Positions 5,684-7,828 of a stretch of 7,828 nucleotides of DNA are shown piece by piece. The stretch comes from Syntrophaceae bacterium (GTDB lineage: Bacteria > Desulfobacterota > Syntrophia > Syntrophales > UBA2185): positions 1 to 7,828 of the forward strand of contig JAFNGM010000205.1 in assembly GCA_017885225.1 (NCBI GenBank), read 5' to 3'. Each line of letters begins with the position of its first letter. Positions within the stretch are counted from its first letter, which is position 1. The notes beneath the pieces are model-generated. The model worked only from the letters and a program-made list of their open reading frames with translations. It had not been told where the DNA came from and did not search any database. The position numbers and the translations under genes were made by a program.

Positions 5684-5914
5684 CTAATGCCCCGAGCTGT
5701 GAGAATGATGGCTATGATGGCTTTCATGGCTTCCATGGCTTGTGTGCCAACTTACGGTGTCTATGGCGCTGCCAATGTACTTTCCATGCTGCAGATAAAG
5801 CGCTGATTTTTCGCTAATATCCGGTACCGATGCCGTTACATTGGCTACCGATATGCCGAAAAGAGCTACAACACCTGCAATAACGCCCATTACCTTACTG
5901 AATAGACTTTTCAT
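5684..5914 (-). CDS. His-Xaa-Ser repeat peptide, HxsA-type substrate
   Basis: A 76-residue exported peptide. Residues 1-29 form a signal peptide (KSLFSK, then a hydrophobic core to about residue 25). A short linker with ALYLQHGKYIG follows, then a C-terminal tail from His57 with six uninterrupted triplets HTS-HGS-HES-HHS-HHS-HSS and a final Gly-His. His-Xaa-Ser repeats next to radical-SAM proteins HxsB and HxsC define the Hxs system, in which the repeat protein is the presumed substrate. This copy is much shorter than the classic HxsA as I recall it, so it resembles one of the short HxsA variants; the number of the subtype cannot be assigned by eye. It has a very strong ribosome site (GGGAGGGG, 5927-5920) five bases from the ATG and lies 200 bases after hxsC, probably with its own promoter. 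Confidence 0.8.
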   Translation of the reverse strand: MKSLFSKVMGVIAGVVALFGISVANVTASVPDISEKSALYLQHGKYIGSAIDTVSWHTSHGSHESHHSHHSHSSGH

Positions 5915-5980
5915 AAAATCCCCTCCCTCGGCTCAGGATAGTCAATTCAACAATCACATTTGACCTATCACCATAGCTAT

Positions 5981-6008
5981 AAGAGTACGCTACTCTTGAA
6001 AATTTCAA
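5981..6008 (-). promoter_or_regulatory. Two abutting palindromes upstream of the His-Xaa-Ser peptide gene
   Basis: A perfect 7-base inverted repeat with a 3-base spacer, aagagta-cgc-tactctt (5981-5997), abuts and shares two bases with ttgaaa-a-tttcaa (5996-6008). Both sit 67-94 bases upstream of the peptide start in an AT-rich stretch. On the minus strand TATAGC follows the first palindrome directly and could be a -10 element, but I see no good -35. An operator pair for a dimeric regulator is the simplest reading; an mRNA hairpin is the alternative. Confidence 0.4.
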
Positions 6009-6114
6009 TAAGCAAGCAATATTATTTTTTATTTTTATTAAATGGCAATCAAGTTAACTCTGCAAGGCTGAAACAAACTGGTCGCCAGGCTCGCCTCCTC
6101 TCGCACCCCCGATT

Positions 6115-7239
6115 TTATTGCGGGATAATATAGGGACTTTGATGCAACCCAGAGGTTGTGAAAATCCCACAGCACCTCGATTTAACTGAACATCCCTCAC
6201 ATATTGGGAGATAATCATTTTTCCACCCTGAAATTGACTGCCTTGCAAAGCTCCATAACTTCGGTTCAACCAAGCATAGAGGGAGGTTATAGATAGATAC
6301 ATTCATGTCCGCACGGCTCAACACCCTAATTGCCCGTGAAAGCTCGGCGCGGTATTCATGCGGGTCAATCCAAACAGTCTCGTAATTATCGCAAGCAAGT
6401 CCGGTTATCTCCATCCCCATGAAAGTGCAGTGGATAATGAAAGGAAAGTTCCGTTGAATGAAGGTTGCAATGGATTCAAGGCGATGAGCATTAATACGGC
6501 TCACAACTACGCGGATTTCAATCTTCTCCCGAAAGCGGGCGAGGTTCTGCAGGCCCATTGCTGTCTTATAAAAACTGCCTTTAACACCTACAATCCGGTC
6601 ATGAACCTCGTCCACATCACTGTGCATAGAAACACAGGTAAGAAAATCTTTGGGTCTTAAGGATACGAAACGCTTTGTGAACTCGAAATTGGCGAATGAC
6701 TTGCCGTTTGTGAGCATCATAACGGTTGATTTAGGGTGTTTTTTGTTAATCACCCTCAGGATGTCGAAGAAATCTTCCTTCAGTAGGGTAGGTTCACCGC
6801 CAGTCAGGCAGATAGTCTGATTACTTTCGATTTTGACAAGATTAAGAATCCGCTTACTTGTCTCCGTTAAAGTTCTATCGTGTGTTTTCGGCGGTTGTGG
6901 GCACATAAGGCAACGGCAATCACACATCTCCGTCAGAAGGAGCGGATTCATTTGGGCCTTATTCTCCCAAACAACCGTTATGATACCGTCCTTGCCGATA
7001 AGCACGCAATCTCAGTCTTCCAGTCTATCTAAAACTTCGCCAGAAACTTTAGCTTGTGGTAATGAGCTCTTTTTTTTACCAGAGTCTTTCATTATGAGCC
7101 CCGCAAAGCCCTTTGACAGTAGCGAGGTATCTTCTGTGACAAGGACGCTATTACCCCTCGATAGTGACAGCGGGTTGCGTGTCACCAAGCCAAGAATCGG
7201 GGTCTCTATGTTCTCTGCTATCCCTTTAAATTGTTTCAT
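6115..7239 (-). pseudogene. hxsC: Radical-SAM protein HxsC, interrupted by an in-frame TGA
   Basis: A 375-codon frame with full family features but a TGA at codon 76 (7014-7012). The first 75 codons encode the N-terminal domain, ending VLDRLED; after the stop the same frame continues with DCVLIGKDG and the radical-SAM domain. The iron-sulfur motif is Cys106-x3-Cys110-x2-Cys113 (in MCDCRCLMCPQPP), the TGGEPTLL motif is at 146-153, and C-terminal cysteines (CEGCSVKSRCC) at 347-357 could bind another cluster. The end SGLHQSPYIIPQ is intact, so the lesion is single. Family members usually have Gly-Asp here, suggesting GGA changed to TGA. The gene starts in a 4-base ATGA overlap with hxsB. Possible outcomes are inactivation, internal restart giving a radical-SAM domain without its N-terminal part, readthrough, or sequencing error. 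Confidence 0.8.
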
Positions 7240-7828
7240 CCTTTTTCACCGCGCACTTCCCTTAAACTCCGACAAGAAATCCATGACCAGAATACATCCA
7301 TTTCATCAGGGTCGTTGCGCTTGAGTTTTTTGAACAGCATATCGAAGATTAACTTGTTCTTCTTACAGAAATCGTTGTCCGGGCGTTTGCCAATAAGGTC
7401 GCTTGTCTCAAGATAATTGCGTACAGGGTCGGAACCGCAGTAGGTTCGGTAAACACAAGAGTTGCAATAAGGCATGACCTCGACACATGACTTACTGACA
7501 ATCTCGCGGAGGATATTCCCCCCAAAAATGCTTTCATAGGACTCAGTGAAAACGTTTCCCAAGCAGAAATGGCGGTCGCCCATTCTGGCGAGCATTCGTG
7601 CTTCATCGGCGGGGAAAACATCTCCATTGTGGTCATAAATCGCGCCTGAAATGCCAGCACCTGATGGAGACTGTAAATCGACAAAACCTGTGGAAAAAGG
7701 TGTCAGGATACGGGTAAGCAGGAGGCTTGTGTAGAACTCTACGAACCTTGTGCCGTTAAGATTGAGTTGGATGATGAAATTAAGGGCTTTTTCAAAATTC
7801 TCGACAAAATGCTCTACCGGATACCCCA
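7236..7828 (-). CDS. hxsB: Radical-SAM protein HxsB, C-terminal 196 residues (partial)
   Basis: The frame is open from the right window edge to TGA at 7236-7238; the N-terminal part with the CxxxCxxC motif is outside the window. The visible part shows FVDLQSPSGAGISGAIYDHN and GDVFPADEARMLARMGD, segments I associate with HxsB, then a cysteine-rich SPASM-like region: Cys-x6-Cys-x2-Cys-x5-Cys (in SCVEVMPYCNSCVYRTYCG), with another Cys about 29 residues later (DNDFCKK). Such domains bind an auxiliary iron-sulfur cluster and position peptide substrates. HxsB is the paired radical-SAM partner of HxsC, both presumed to modify the His-Xaa-Ser peptide. The stop overlaps the hxsC start, so the two are translationally coupled. 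No lesion is seen in the visible part. An ATG at 7595 is internal, not a start. Confidence 0.8.
   Translation of the reverse strand, partial: GYPVEHFVENFEKALNFIIQLNLNGTRFVEFYTSLLLTRILTPFSTGFVDLQSPSGAGISGAIYDHNGDVFPADEARMLARMGDRHFCLGNVFTESYESIFGGNILREIVSKSCVEVMPYCNSCVYRTYCGSDPVRNYLETSDLIGKRPDNDFCKKNKLIFDMLFKKLKRNDPDEMDVFWSWISCRSLREVRGEKG

Noticed and set aside
6054..6302. Minus-strand 82-codon frame across the hxsC 3' end
   Set aside because: It lies in another frame over the conserved C-terminus of HxsC and shows no recognisable features.
7012..7060. Selenocysteine at the hxsC TGA
   Set aside because: No convincing SECIS-like hairpin is seen just downstream, and the position corresponds to a likely glycine rather than a catalytic cysteine.
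7349..7684. Minus-strand 111-codon frame over hxsB
   Set aside because: The overlapping frame carries the HxsB motifs and remains open to the window edge, so this one is a shadow.
1..7828. CRISPR array, tRNA, rRNA or complete insertion sequence
   Set aside because: No regularly spaced repeats with unique spacers, no tRNA-like cloverleaf noticed, and no transposase motif or terminal repeat pair seen.

Overview
The window looks like chromosomal DNA of a Gram-negative bacterium. Several genes encode classical Sec signal peptides and exported proteins, and the gene set (Ros/MucR-type zinc-finger regulator, PsiF repeats, adhesin-E-like protein, IHF-type histone, stand-alone CBM48, FkbM-type methyltransferase, His-Xaa-Ser system) resembles deltaproteobacterial or Nitrospirota-like genomes. 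That placement is inferred from gene content only. The standard code is in use: TGA ends several intact genes.

Layout, left to right. Positions 1-224 hold no gene but carry a plus-oriented intrinsic terminator. On the minus strand follow a MucR-type regulator with extra helix-turn-helix parts (225-1142) and an exported three-repeat PsiF protein (1239-1652). Divergent from psiF is an exported adhesin-E-like protein (1839-2327, plus). A minus-strand operon then runs from 4193 down to 2345: secreted phospholipase-D-type nuclease, IHF/HU histone, small CBM48 protein, DUF3024 protein, and two short proteins of 58 and 52 residues that overlap by four bases. A good sigma70-type promoter stands in front of the nuclease gene. 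Positions 4493-5317 hold an FkbM-like methyltransferase, flanked by gene-poor stretches that may contain decayed coding sequence.

The right third is the most distinctive part: a His-Xaa-Ser (Hxs) peptide-modification locus, all on the minus strand. It contains the C-terminal 196 residues of radical-SAM protein HxsB (cut by the window edge), HxsC, and a 76-residue exported peptide that ends in six uninterrupted His-Xaa-Ser triplets. HxsB and HxsC are expected to modify that peptide. The hxsC reading frame is complete except for one in-frame TGA at codon 76, where family memory suggests glycine. The system is therefore probably inactivated, relies on internal restart or readthrough, or contains a sequencing error. 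No hxsD is visible; it could lie beyond the right edge. The peptide gene has its own strong ribosome binding site and two abutting palindromes upstream, so it may be regulated separately from the enzymes.
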